In this document: positions 43,141-51,261 of the stretch, in pieces | Layout of the letters: each line of letters opens with the position of its first letter | Numbering within the stretch: the stretch's first letter is position 1 | NCBI GenBank assembly: GCA_022711755.1 | Contig: JAKLEA010000026.1 | Coordinates: 21,295 to 85,294 of the forward strand | From: Planctomycetota bacterium | GTDB lineage: Bacteria; Planctomycetota; Brocadiia; SM23-32; JAKLEA01 | Reading direction: 5' to 3' | Length of the DNA stretch: 64,000 nt | Notes under the pieces: model-generated | Databases searched by the model: none | What the model saw: the letters and a program-made list of their open reading frames with translations, nothing else | What the model was told of the DNA's origin: nothing | Program-made: the position numbers and the translations under genes

Positions 43141-46100
43141 GGTTCCCTGGCATCCAATATCGCCCGTATCTTGACGGCAAGTTTCAGGGGCGAGAACGGT
43201 TTCTGCATGAATTCCCTGCCCTTGCGGATGATATCGGCAAGCGCGGCGGCGTTATCGGAGTATCCTGAAATGAAAAGAACCTTCAATTCCGGACGCAACG
43301 CCCGCAACCTGTCGGCAAGCTGCTTGCCGCCCATCCGCGGCATCACAACGTCGGTCAGAAGCATGTCAATCTTATCAATACCGCGTTGCCGGACAACGTC
43401 CAGCGCCTCCCGGCCATCGCAAGCCTCCAGAACCTCGTAGCCCTGCTGCGTCAGCACGCGGGACGCCATCCGCCGGACGGTTTCCTCGTTCTCCACAAGG
43501 AGTATCGTCTCATCCCCTTCCGGCAGGATCGCGGATTCCTCCCGCATGTCCAACGGCATCGCCTTGTCGGCCACGCGGGGAAGATATAAGCTGAACGTGC
43601 TGCCCCTGCCCGGCTCGCTGTAGACCTGTATGTGTCCCCCGCTCTGGCGCGCTATTCCGTAACAGGTTGAAAGTCCCAACCCCGTCCCCTTGTCTTTTGC
43701 TTTCGTTGTGAAAAAAGGTTCGAACAACCTGCTCTTTATTTCATCCGTCATGCCCAATCCCGTGTCGCTGACAGCCAGCATGACGTAATCCCCCGGATGG
43801 ACGCCGTGATGCAGCCGGACATACTCCGCGTCAAGCGACCTGTTCGCGCTCTCGATGGTTAATCGCCCGCCGTCCGGCATCGCGTCGCGGGCGTTGATGA
43901 CCATGTTCACAAGAATCTGCTCTATCTGCCCCGGATCGGCGCGAACCGTTCCAAGATCATCCGCAAGCACGGTCTGGAACTCCACGTTCTCCGTAATCAA
44001 CCTTCTCAGCATCTTGTCCATGTTCGACACGATATTGTTCAGATTCACCGGGCGCGGACTTATCATCTGGTGGCTGGAAAACGCCAGAAGCTGCCGGGTC
44101 AGGTTCGCGGCCTTGTGCGAAGCGGCCAGGACCTCATCAATGTCGCCGCTGGCAGGATGATTTCCCGATAACGCCCCGCGAGCCGTTTCTGCGTAGCCCA
44201 TGATGGCGGTAAGCAGGTTGTTGAAATCATGCGCGACGCCGCCGGCCAGACGCCCTATGCTGTCCAGCTTCTGAATCTGCCGCAGTTGGCCCTCCATCCT
44301 TCTGCTTTCCGTAACGTCCTGAACAATCGCCAGTTGGTATTGCTCCCCCCGGAATGTTATCGGCGATACGCTCAGCAGCGTGTCGAACGCGCTCCCGTCC
44401 TTGCGCTTGAATTTCACCTCCGCATTGCGAATCCCGCCTTTCTCTCTGACCTGCGCAATGATTGTTTCCCTGTCCGCGGGATTATAATAAAACCTGGTTA
44501 TGTACGGATGCTCATCCACCTCTTCTCTGGTATAGCCTCCCGGAAGAAATGTGGCGTCGTTATAAGCGACAAGTTTGCCGTTTCGGTCCGAAATCCCGAT
44601 GCCCAGCGGCGCGCTCTCGAAAAGCGTCCTGAACATGGCTTCGCTTTCTCTCACCTTCCGATCCGCCTCAATGCGCTCCGTCATGTCCTGCACTATAGCC
44701 AGAAAACACCATTCCGCCTTGAATACGACCGGCCTGACGCTGACGAGAACCTTATAATGCTCTCCGTTCTTGCGCTTGAACATGACCTCGGCGTTGTCAA
44801 CAAAACCTTGTTCTTGGACAATCACTCCCAAACGATCATATTCAGAAGGATCAACGTAGAAATCAATAATCCGCTTGGGGACATCCGGATCGCCCTCCAT
44901 GTAACCTGCGGATTTTAAGATTGCGGGATTATGTGTGATTATGGTTCCGTCCATCGCGCCCAACCCCACGCCGATGGGCGATTTCTCAAAGAGAATCCTG
45001 TAGAGGTCTTCACTCTCCCTGACCTTCGATTGCATCAATTTCTCGTCAGAGATATCGCGCATGGTCCCCAGCATGCCCATGATCCTGCCTGACGCGTCCC
45101 GGATGAGAGAATTGAACATATATGTCGGGAACGGCGTCCCGTCCCTACGAGCGTGCATTATCTCGCCTTTGAACCAACCCCTTTCGCAGATGATGCGGTT
45201 GGCCTTATTCACGGCAGGCATCTGGTCAGGCGTATGGAAGATTGATAGGTCTTTTCCGTAAAGCTCCTCAACGGAATAGCCGTGCATCTCAGCGAAAGCC
45301 CTGTTGACAAAAAGGATGTTGCCGTCCGGATCAACGGTCGCCACACCCTCGCTGCTCTGCTCAATCGCCATGTTAAGCAGGCGCAATTGATCCTCAAGGT
45401 TTCGGCGATGGGATACATCTCTGGCGGTGACAATCGCATGTTCGACGCCATCCCCGAATTCGGCGACCGTCATGCTGTATTCAAGGCGGCGCGTATTTCC
45501 GGCGGGATCCGAATAATCGGCTTCTCCTGTGAGCGTCGCGCCGCTTTGGAACACACTTTCCAGATTCCGCTTCACCTCATCGGCGTAACTGTCTTCGACA
45601 AACTCCCAGACCGTATGCCCAATGATCTCCGCCGCATCCCGTCCCTGTTCAATCCTGTTGACTGTTATAATCCGCCCTTCCCTGTCCGTGACCGCAACCT
45701 TATAAGGTATTCCCCGGAGCAAAGCCCGCCATCTGGCCTCAGCATTAGCGAGGGACCGTTCCATCTCCTTGTGTTCGCTAATATCCCTGCCGATCGCAAT
45801 GACAGCGGGACGGCCCCGGAATAGCAACCTTCCGTAGAACACGGAAAGTTCGCACTCCCGACCGTCCCTGCGCGTTATCTTTAACTCGTTCTCTCCCTGC
45901 CCCTCGGCGCGCGTCAGAAACAGCCTGTAGTTCTCCTCCTCTGTAGTCCAACTCTCTCGCGGCAGCAGAGATGTGAAAGGACTGCCCTCCAGTTCCGCCG
46001 CTGAATAACCGGTGACGGTTTCCGCCGCCTTGTTGATGTATTTCAGCACGCCATCCTGAACAATGACAATGGCATCTCTTCCGCTCTCAATGATGCTTGT

Positions 46101-46613
46101 ATAAGCCCCGGCCATCTCATCGAACATCCCGCTGGCCAGCCCGTGTGTATCGGCGTAGCGGCTGCATTCAACCGAACCTATTATCTTCCCGTCGGGGGAT
46201 CGCAGGGGATAACAATACATGTCCACCCATGAAGTCACCGCGCCGTCGCTGTTTCTCCTCCTGATTACGTCATAAGTCGGTTTTCCGGTCTCCATAGCCC
46301 TCCTGGAGGGACAGTCGCCGCACATGGAGGAGAAATTCCTGAACACCTCGTAGCATTTCCTGCCGACAATATTTGCGTTCCCGGCCCGACTTCTGACGGA
46401 ATCATTTATGGCAATTATAGTGAATTCGCGGTCTATTACGCATAGCCCGTCCAGCGTGCTGTTGACGATGTTTGAGAGGAGGTCATGCCGGGCCTTTAAT
46501 TCGGCAAGTTGCGCATCCTTCCCTGCCAGGGCCGCCTCAAGCTCGGCAATCTTCTGCTTCAGCAGTTCGGTTTCCCCGGCTGTCTGCTTCACCCGTTCTC
46601 GTTTTTTCCCCAC
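43137..46613 (-). CDS. Multi-PAS hybrid histidine kinase with C-terminal receiver
   Basis: 1158 aa, soluble (no membrane segments). After a coiled coil (about 8-45) come roughly six PAS/PAC domains. The first has a Cys cluster (SSMCGDCPSRRA), and the later ones share the repeats LFEKSPIGVG and LFESAPLGIGI. HisKA carries the H-box LAGGVAHDFNNLLTAIMGY, and HATPase_c has NMVINARDAMPDGG, DTGLGMTDE and GTGLGLSTCYGI. The receiver (ILLVENEETVRRM..MLLTDVVMPRMGG..FMQKPF) keeps the phospho-acceptor Asp and the Lys but has Glu-Asn-Glu in place of the Asp-Asp pair. It probably integrates several cytosolic redox or ligand signals. It follows the PilZ gene by 36 bases on the same strand. Confidence 0.93.
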   Translation of the reverse strand: MGKKRERVKQTAGETELLKQKIAELEAALAGKDAQLAELKARHDLLSNIVNSTLDGLCVIDREFTIIAINDSVRSRAGNANIVGRKCYEVFRNFSSMCGDCPSRRAMETGKPTYDVIRRRNSDGAVTSWVDMYCYPLRSPDGKIIGSVECSRYADTHGLASGMFDEMAGAYTSIIESGRDAIVIVQDGVLKYINKAAETVTGYSAAELEGSPFTSLLPRESWTTEEENYRLFLTRAEGQGENELKITRRDGRECELSVFYGRLLFRGRPAVIAIGRDISEHKEMERSLANAEARWRALLRGIPYKVAVTDREGRIITVNRIEQGRDAAEIIGHTVWEFVEDSYADEVKRNLESVFQSGATLTGEADYSDPAGNTRRLEYSMTVAEFGDGVEHAIVTARDVSHRRNLEDQLRLLNMAIEQSSEGVATVDPDGNILFVNRAFAEMHGYSVEELYGKDLSIFHTPDQMPAVNKANRIICERGWFKGEIMHARRDGTPFPTYMFNSLIRDASGRIMGMLGTMRDISDEKLMQSKVRESEDLYRILFEKSPIGVGLGAMDGTIITHNPAILKSAGYMEGDPDVPKRIIDFYVDPSEYDRLGVIVQEQGFVDNAEVMFKRKNGEHYKVLVSVRPVVFKAEWCFLAIVQDMTERIEADRKVRESEAMFRTLFESAPLGIGISDRNGKLVAYNDATFLPGGYTREEVDEHPYITRFYYNPADRETIIAQVREKGGIRNAEVKFKRKDGSAFDTLLSVSPITFRGEQYQLAIVQDVTESRRMEGQLRQIQKLDSIGRLAGGVAHDFNNLLTAIMGYAETARGALSGNHPASGDIDEVLAASHKAANLTRQLLAFSSHQMISPRPVNLNNIVSNMDKMLRRLITENVEFQTVLADDLGTVRADPGQIEQILVNMVINARDAMPDGGRLTIESANRSLDAEYVRLHHGVHPGDYVMLAVSDTGLGMTDEIKSRLFEPFFTTKAKDKGTGLGLSTCYGIARQSGGHIQVYSEPGRGSTFSLYLPRVADKAMPLDMREESAILPEGDETILLVENEETVRRMASRVLTQQGYEVLEACDGREALDVVRQRGIDKIDMLLTDVVMPRMGGKQLADRLRALRPELKVLFISGYSDNAAALADIIRKGREFMQKPFSPLKLAVKIRAILDAREP

Positions 46614-46649
46614 CGCTCTCCCCTGAATGTTTTTGCCAAGAGAAAACGC

Positions 46650-47249
46650 CTACATGATCCCTTGTTTCTTCCCGCTGTGCATTCTTTGCCGGTTGTAGCT
46701 CAGGATGGACGTGATGGTCCGCGACGTTCCGCACTTTGAACAATCGTAAATGGGGACAATCCCCTGCGCCCATGCGACTTTCTGAACTCCGATGAGAACG
46801 AACGTGGCTGCGTGGTGACACGCCGGGCACTGGAATTGCGCTTCTGATGGAGCTTCCGGGCCAGCGCTTATCGGCTCGGTTTCAACGTCCGCATCCGTCT
46901 CAAGCATCGTCATCGCCTCGGAACTGATGATCGCCGTTCCGACTCTGTAAAGCCCGTTGCCTATCTGCCTGCACCACTTCACTTCGGTTAGAAGCCTTTC
47001 CGCGGCTCCGCCTCCGGGGGATTCCACCATGACCATCAACTGTTTTCCCGCGTCCAGCGATTTGCGCACGTCAAACGCAAGGCCGGACATGCTCATGTCC
47101 ACCCCGGCGGCTTCAACCAAGTCGCGTCCGGGATTGTCAAGGTTTCTATGCTCCGCCGGCGAGTAAAGCAAACCGATTCCCACGGTCGGAAATCGCGTTG
47201 CCTGCCGTCTCTCTGCTCCGCTTTTTGGTTCCTCACTCGCGGACTGCAT
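46650..47249 (-). CDS. PilZ-domain protein with C-terminal zinc ribbon
   Basis: 199 aa. Residues about 12-110 form a PilZ domain with the c-di-GMP motif RRQATRF (RxxxR) and VDMSMSGLAFDV (D/N-x-S-x-x-G). Residues about 135-185 carry a CPACHH...YDCSKCGT zinc ribbon of the Cys4/His type. Binding of cyclic di-GMP is likely; the zinc part may contact nucleic acid or a protein. It is first in a minus-strand pair with the hybrid histidine kinase, so a link between c-di-GMP and that signalling system is plausible but inferred. The ATG at 47249 lacks a strong Shine-Dalgarno. Confidence 0.87.
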   Translation of the reverse strand: MQSASEEPKSGAERRQATRFPTVGIGLLYSPAEHRNLDNPGRDLVEAAGVDMSMSGLAFDVRKSLDAGKQLMVMVESPGGGAAERLLTEVKWCRQIGNGLYRVGTAIISSEAMTMLETDADVETEPISAGPEAPSEAQFQCPACHHAATFVLIGVQKVAWAQGIVPIYDCSKCGTSRTITSILSYNRQRMHSGKKQGIM

Positions 47250-47323
47250 AGCAGTGTCTTCCCGTCAGCCACAGTTGCTTGTCAAATGAGTCCCCGGGAA
47301 CACTTTCACAACCCACATGGAAT

Positions 47324-47352
47324 ATGATTCAGAATATATCGGCAACTGTCAA
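47324..47352 (-). promoter_or_regulatory. Candidate promoter of the PilZ-kinase pair, with repeated TTGACA elements
   Basis: A perfect -35 TTGACA (minus strand, 47347-47352), a 17-base spacer and AATCAT (47324-47329). Further minus-strand TTGACA copies lie at 47280-47285 and 47395-47400, and TTGAC/GTCAA (47382-47386/47396-47400) form an inverted repeat. A TATAAT at 47411-47416 on the plus strand could serve the FAD gene, though its -35 is poor. Confidence 0.4.
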
Positions 47353-47475
47353 GGGAATTTCCATTTCACCTGCGCTCCGATTTGACTGGCGACTTGTCAA
47401 TCCCCGCTTCTATAATCGCCGCCGTTGTAATTGTGAGCCAATCCCGCAGAATCATCGCCTGCAAGGAGTCATGCA

Positions 47476-48855
47476 GTGAACACAATCTCGGAACCCGCGC
47501 GTGAAACACCTATTGTCGCAGAAGCCGACGTGGTCGTGGCCGGCGGAGGGCCGGGCGGCATCACCGCGGCTGTGGCCGCCGCCCGATGCGGCGCAAAGGT
47601 CATCCTGATTGAGCGATACGGTTTTCTGGGGGGGATGGCCACTGCGGGCATGATCGGCCCCATACTTTCCCATCGCGCCCATAACGCGCCCGTCGCCATT
47701 ATCGGGGGCATACCGCGCGAAATCTGCGACCGCCTTGCATCAATGGGTGGGGCGGTTCCATGGGAGGCGGCTCTGAAGGACTGGGGCGTGCGCTTCTCCC
47801 CGGAAATCTTCAAGGTCATGGCCGACCGCATCGTCCTCGAAGCCGGCGTCCGAATCATGTTCCACAGTTACATAGCGGATGCCGTCGTTGAGAACGGCAG
47901 GATCAAGGCGCTGATCATTGAAAACAAGTCCGGCAGACAGGCCGTGGCAGGCAGGTTCTTCGTTGACGCCACCGGCGACGCGGACGCGGCCTTCCGAGCC
48001 GGAGCAAAGACCACGCACGGCAGGCCTTTCGACGGACGGGGGGAATCAATGGGGTCAATGTTCCGCATAGGCGGCGTGAAGCCATGCCCGAAGGAGGCGC
48101 ATGACGCCGTCCGCCGCAAGATCGAGGAAGCCCGCGCAAGCGACTACCTGCACACCTACAACCCAAGCTTTTTCCAGCCCTCCGCCACCGTCCGCAGCGA
48201 TGAATCCACCCCCAACCTGACCCGCTTCGGCGGCAGCGCCGTAGATGCTGAGACCCTCACACAGGCCGAAATCTTTGTGCGAGAGCAGTCCTGGAGAACA
48301 TTCACGTTCTACAAGGAAAACGTCCCCGGCATGGAGGATAGTTTCCTTGCCGCGCTTCCAACAAACGTGGGGGTGCGGGAAACGCGCCAGATAGTCGGCC
48401 CATACGCGCTGACCGGGGATGATGTACTCGCCGGACGCAAGTTTGACGACTCAATCGCCCGCGCCAGTTGGTGGATAGACATTCACTGCCCGATGGGCTA
48501 CTCGCACCCCGGGCATCTCTGCAACTCGAAGTGCGCCATGAAACAGCCTTGCGCCTTCAAGGACGCCGGGCTGCACTTGAAGATCGAAAAGATGCATCCG
48601 CCCGAGGGCGACTGGTACGGCGTTCCCTACCGTTCGCTGCTGTCAGTCAGTTTCCCGAACCTGCTTTCCAGCGGTCGCTGTATCTCCGCGACGCATGAAG
48701 GTATGGCAGGAACTCGCGTTATGGGAACCTGCCTGGCAATCGGCCAGGCGGCCGGAACGGCGGCGGCCATGGCTGCGGATAAAGGCATCGAAGCGCCGCA
48801 ACTACCGGCCAACGATCTCAGAAGAAAGCTGATCGAAAACGGGGCGTTGGTTTAA
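47476..48855 (+). CDS. FAD-dependent oxidoreductase (PF12831-type)
   Basis: 459 aa. The dinucleotide fold VVVAGGGPGGITAAVAAARCGAKVILIER (GxGxxG) starts near residue 19. YGFLGGMATAGMIGPIL and RFFVDATGDADAAFRAGA are hallmarks of this family, which planctomycete-like bacteria carry in many copies, often beside sugar-degrading genes. A C-terminal SSGRCISATHEGMAGTRVMGTCLAIGQAAG completes the FAD site. Four cysteines near residues 350-365 (HLCNSKCAMKQPC) are unusual. The start is the GTG at 47476: AAGGAG lies seven bases upstream, while the nearer ATG at 47471 opens only a two-codon frame. The substrate is unknown. Confidence 0.9.
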   Translation: MNTISEPARETPIVAEADVVVAGGGPGGITAAVAAARCGAKVILIERYGFLGGMATAGMIGPILSHRAHNAPVAIIGGIPREICDRLASMGGAVPWEAALKDWGVRFSPEIFKVMADRIVLEAGVRIMFHSYIADAVVENGRIKALIIENKSGRQAVAGRFFVDATGDADAAFRAGAKTTHGRPFDGRGESMGSMFRIGGVKPCPKEAHDAVRRKIEEARASDYLHTYNPSFFQPSATVRSDESTPNLTRFGGSAVDAETLTQAEIFVREQSWRTFTFYKENVPGMEDSFLAALPTNVGVRETRQIVGPYALTGDDVLAGRKFDDSIARASWWIDIHCPMGYSHPGHLCNSKCAMKQPCAFKDAGLHLKIEKMHPPEGDWYGVPYRSLLSVSFPNLLSSGRCISATHEGMAGTRVMGTCLAIGQAAGTAAAMAADKGIEAPQLPANDLRRKLIENGALV

Positions 48856-48874
48856 CCCAATCTGCCTGAACTTC

Positions 48875-50992
48875 ATGCCCGCCATCCAAAAGACATCAGC
48901 AGCCGCGGCAGTCGCCATCGCCGTTGTCATCTGCATGTTTATCCCACCGGCGCTACCTTTCGCCCTTCTATCGCTTCCGGCGATGCTCATGGCATCAGCG
49001 CTGGGAAGGGACAGCCTGGAAAAGACGGCGCTGTTTTTCCTGGGTATTCCGGTATCGGGTTGTCTGATCGCATATCCGCTGTCCATGTCCGGACTTTTCA
49101 CCCGCGAAATGTGGCTCGCCTGCTGGTGCGCACTTTGCCTCGCGTGGCTTGGACTTTATCTGAAGCAACGAAATATCGCCGACGACAGCGCAACGAAGCA
49201 TGTCAATCCCGACAGTCCGCGACATGGTCCGACGCTGCTGATCGCTACGGTGATAACCTGCTCTCCCGTGTTACTGACGGCCGCTCTCTGGCCGTACGCC
49301 GCGCTTGTGAGCGGACACTTCTGGAGCATCCACGACGGCGGCGCATGGATCGCCGCGCAAGGGGCCTTCCCGTGGCTTCACCCTCTGGACATAGGCCACC
49401 ACAACGACCACCTGTTCTACAATCCCGGCGCGACGTTTCTTTCCGCGTCATGTTATCTCTGGACTGACGACATTGTGCTGGGCGAGTCTTCTGCAAATTT
49501 GATCCCGATCATCTGCATGTTCGGCGCGCTCATGTTCCTGATGGCATGCGGGCGCGAGCTTCCAGGAGGCGTCTGGACCGGCGCTGCGGCATTCCTGCTC
49601 TTCTATTCCCCCCCCGCAAACCTGTATCCGTGCGGGCACATGACGCATGACGCGCTCGCGCCGTTGTGCGTCGCCGCGCATGTGTTCTATGCTTTGCGGA
49701 CACTCAAGAAGCCTGAAATGCGCGACTGGGCGGGGCTGATGCTCTCACTTGCAATGGCAGGCATGAGTCGCGCATGGCTCGTTCCCGTCTTCATCGGGGC
49801 ATGGATCATCGTCTCCATCCCGGCGATGAGGAATGGCGGAATGCTCTCCGACTCGGTCCGCGCCGTATGTCGTTTCGCGATTGGACGCAGGGCGGCGGGG
49901 TTGCTGATACTGGCGACGGCGGCGGCATTTTCGTGGAACATATTCCTTTATGCGCAGTATGGAAATCCGGTCTTTCCCCATGCAGCCGCCATGTTCGACC
50001 CGCCGGCAGGCTTGACAGCCGATGAACGGGAAGCAGTTCACTTCGCCTCCGCAATGAACCCCGGTTACGAGGAAAGCGGAAGGACGGCATCTCTGCTGGG
50101 CCTGGACGGCGCGGAGCAGGCCGGCGGGCGGAAACTGGCGTCATTGTTGTTGAAAGGCGGCGCGGTTTCAGTCTTCATCTGCCTTATGGCCGCTGTCGGA
50201 TTTGCGGCGATAAAAACGCCAGGGATGTATTGGCTCATCGCTTTTATCGCTGTGAACATGGGCTGGCTTCTATGGCCGTCTTCGCGGGATGTAAGCGACA
50301 AAATGTTCCTGCCGGGAATCCTTGCCGCATGCATTCCTGCCTCCGCCGGCATATGCAACCTTTGCGGACGCCTTTTAGGTTACATACTGAAGAACGACGG
50401 GAAAGGCGGGAAACCGTCCTTGGCCGGAGCGCCCGCGATGATGACCATAGCAATCGCCTTCGCCGTAACGCCAGGGACGGATTATGCGGCGGGAGCGATC
50501 AGCGCGTTGAGTTCAGGGCGCAATGTCTCCGGGCTTGAGGGCGCTCGTGGCATGTACCCGGATATATTCACGCTTTACGAATTCTTCGCCATCAACGAAG
50601 GGGCTGCCGACCGAACGCTGGTCGCGTCCTGTTCGGAACCCGGCGGAGCGGCGCTTTTCCTGCTCCGGAACGGCCCATACTGGCGTTACAACTTCAGCGA
50701 AAGTCCGCGCTTCCACGCGCTGCATAAAGCGACTTCGGAAACCGACTTGGCGCAGATTTTAGAACAATCGGGAATCGCATACGTTCTGTCGGTGTGGGAT
50801 AATCCCGTCATCTTCGCTGCGTATCAGAAACGGGCCGGGGAAATGGGTGGATCGGGAGAGATGGCGCGGATGCTCTCCAAACAGGGGAAATGGCGATATC
50901 TGCGGCCGATTATTGACCATCCCGAACGGGCTTTTTTCTACCAGTACCTGCTCGCCCGTCTCATTCAGCCAGAAAATTCAGGGAAAAGATGA
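48875..50992 (+). CDS. Polytopic membrane protein, GT-C-like (paralogue of 9704-11824)
   Basis: 705 aa with about eleven hydrophobic segments and a soluble tail from about residue 555. The outside loop HFWSIHDGGAWIAAQGAFPWLHPLDIGHHNDHLFYNPGATFLSASCY matches the 706-aa protein at 9704-11824, including the WSIHDGG and HHNDHLFYNP cores, and later Y-x-S-P and NPGYEE/NPGYLYE segments also correspond. The tail pattern (LFLLRNGPYWRYNF..IAYVLSVWDN) is shared too. I infer a periplasmic-facing glycosyltransferase or related enzyme. It follows the FAD oxidoreductase by 19 bases and is probably co-transcribed. The copies are diverged (I estimate well under half identical), so the duplication is old or one came by transfer. 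A C8 tract lies at 49608-49615. Confidence 0.8.
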   Translation: MPAIQKTSAAAAVAIAVVICMFIPPALPFALLSLPAMLMASALGRDSLEKTALFFLGIPVSGCLIAYPLSMSGLFTREMWLACWCALCLAWLGLYLKQRNIADDSATKHVNPDSPRHGPTLLIATVITCSPVLLTAALWPYAALVSGHFWSIHDGGAWIAAQGAFPWLHPLDIGHHNDHLFYNPGATFLSASCYLWTDDIVLGESSANLIPIICMFGALMFLMACGRELPGGVWTGAAAFLLFYSPPANLYPCGHMTHDALAPLCVAAHVFYALRTLKKPEMRDWAGLMLSLAMAGMSRAWLVPVFIGAWIIVSIPAMRNGGMLSDSVRAVCRFAIGRRAAGLLILATAAAFSWNIFLYAQYGNPVFPHAAAMFDPPAGLTADEREAVHFASAMNPGYEESGRTASLLGLDGAEQAGGRKLASLLLKGGAVSVFICLMAAVGFAAIKTPGMYWLIAFIAVNMGWLLWPSSRDVSDKMFLPGILAACIPASAGICNLCGRLLGYILKNDGKGGKPSLAGAPAMMTIAIAFAVTPGTDYAAGAISALSSGRNVSGLEGARGMYPDIFTLYEFFAINEGAADRTLVASCSEPGGAALFLLRNGPYWRYNFSESPRFHALHKATSETDLAQILEQSGIAYVLSVWDNPVIFAAYQKRAGEMGGSGEMARMLSKQGKWRYLRPIIDHPERAFFYQYLLARLIQPENSGKR

Positions 50993-51132
50993 TCTGAGAC
51001 CGGGAAGATTTTTCCTGAAAACCGCCCTGATTCTGCTTGAAATTTACCCCGCCATCCCGCAACATTACTGGATTTGAAACAGTCGGGCAATCGTATCGCG
51101 TGACGTAATCGTGGAATATCGGGGTGGAAGTC

Positions 51133-51159
51133 CGTCACGTTGGCGGAGCGAACGTGACG
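51133..51159 (+). terminator. 9-bp perfect inverted repeat downstream of the membrane-protein gene
   Basis: CGTCACGTT (51133-51141) and AACGTGACG (51151-51159) around a 9-base loop, followed within ten bases by GTTTTCC. It could terminate the upstream transcript or be an operator for the fatty-acid genes. The rest of 50993-51130 shows nothing clear. Confidence 0.45.
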
Positions 51160-51195
51160 CCGCCTCGTTTTCCGGTCTTTTCCGTTAGAACGGGA

Positions 51196-51225
51196 TGGAC
51201 TTCGGTCCCCGAGGAATCGAGTCCA
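51196..51225 (+). promoter_or_regulatory. Possible structured leader upstream of fadJ
   Basis: TGGACT (51196-51201) pairs with AGTCCA (51220-51225), and inside it TCGG (51202-51205) pairs with CCGA (51209-51212), giving a stacked stem with a GGAATCG bulge. It is preceded by CCGT/ACGG at about 51182-51193 and ends 36 bases before the fadJ start. It matches no riboswitch class I know. Confidence 0.3.
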
Positions 51226-51261
51226 AAAGTCGTTTCAGAGTTTTGAAAGAAAGGGAAGGCA

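Noticed and set aside
47471..47479. ATG CAG TGA directly after the AAGGAG as start of the FAD gene or a uORF
   Set aside because: The frame closes after two codons; the GTG at 47476 has the better spacing and leads into the conserved protein.
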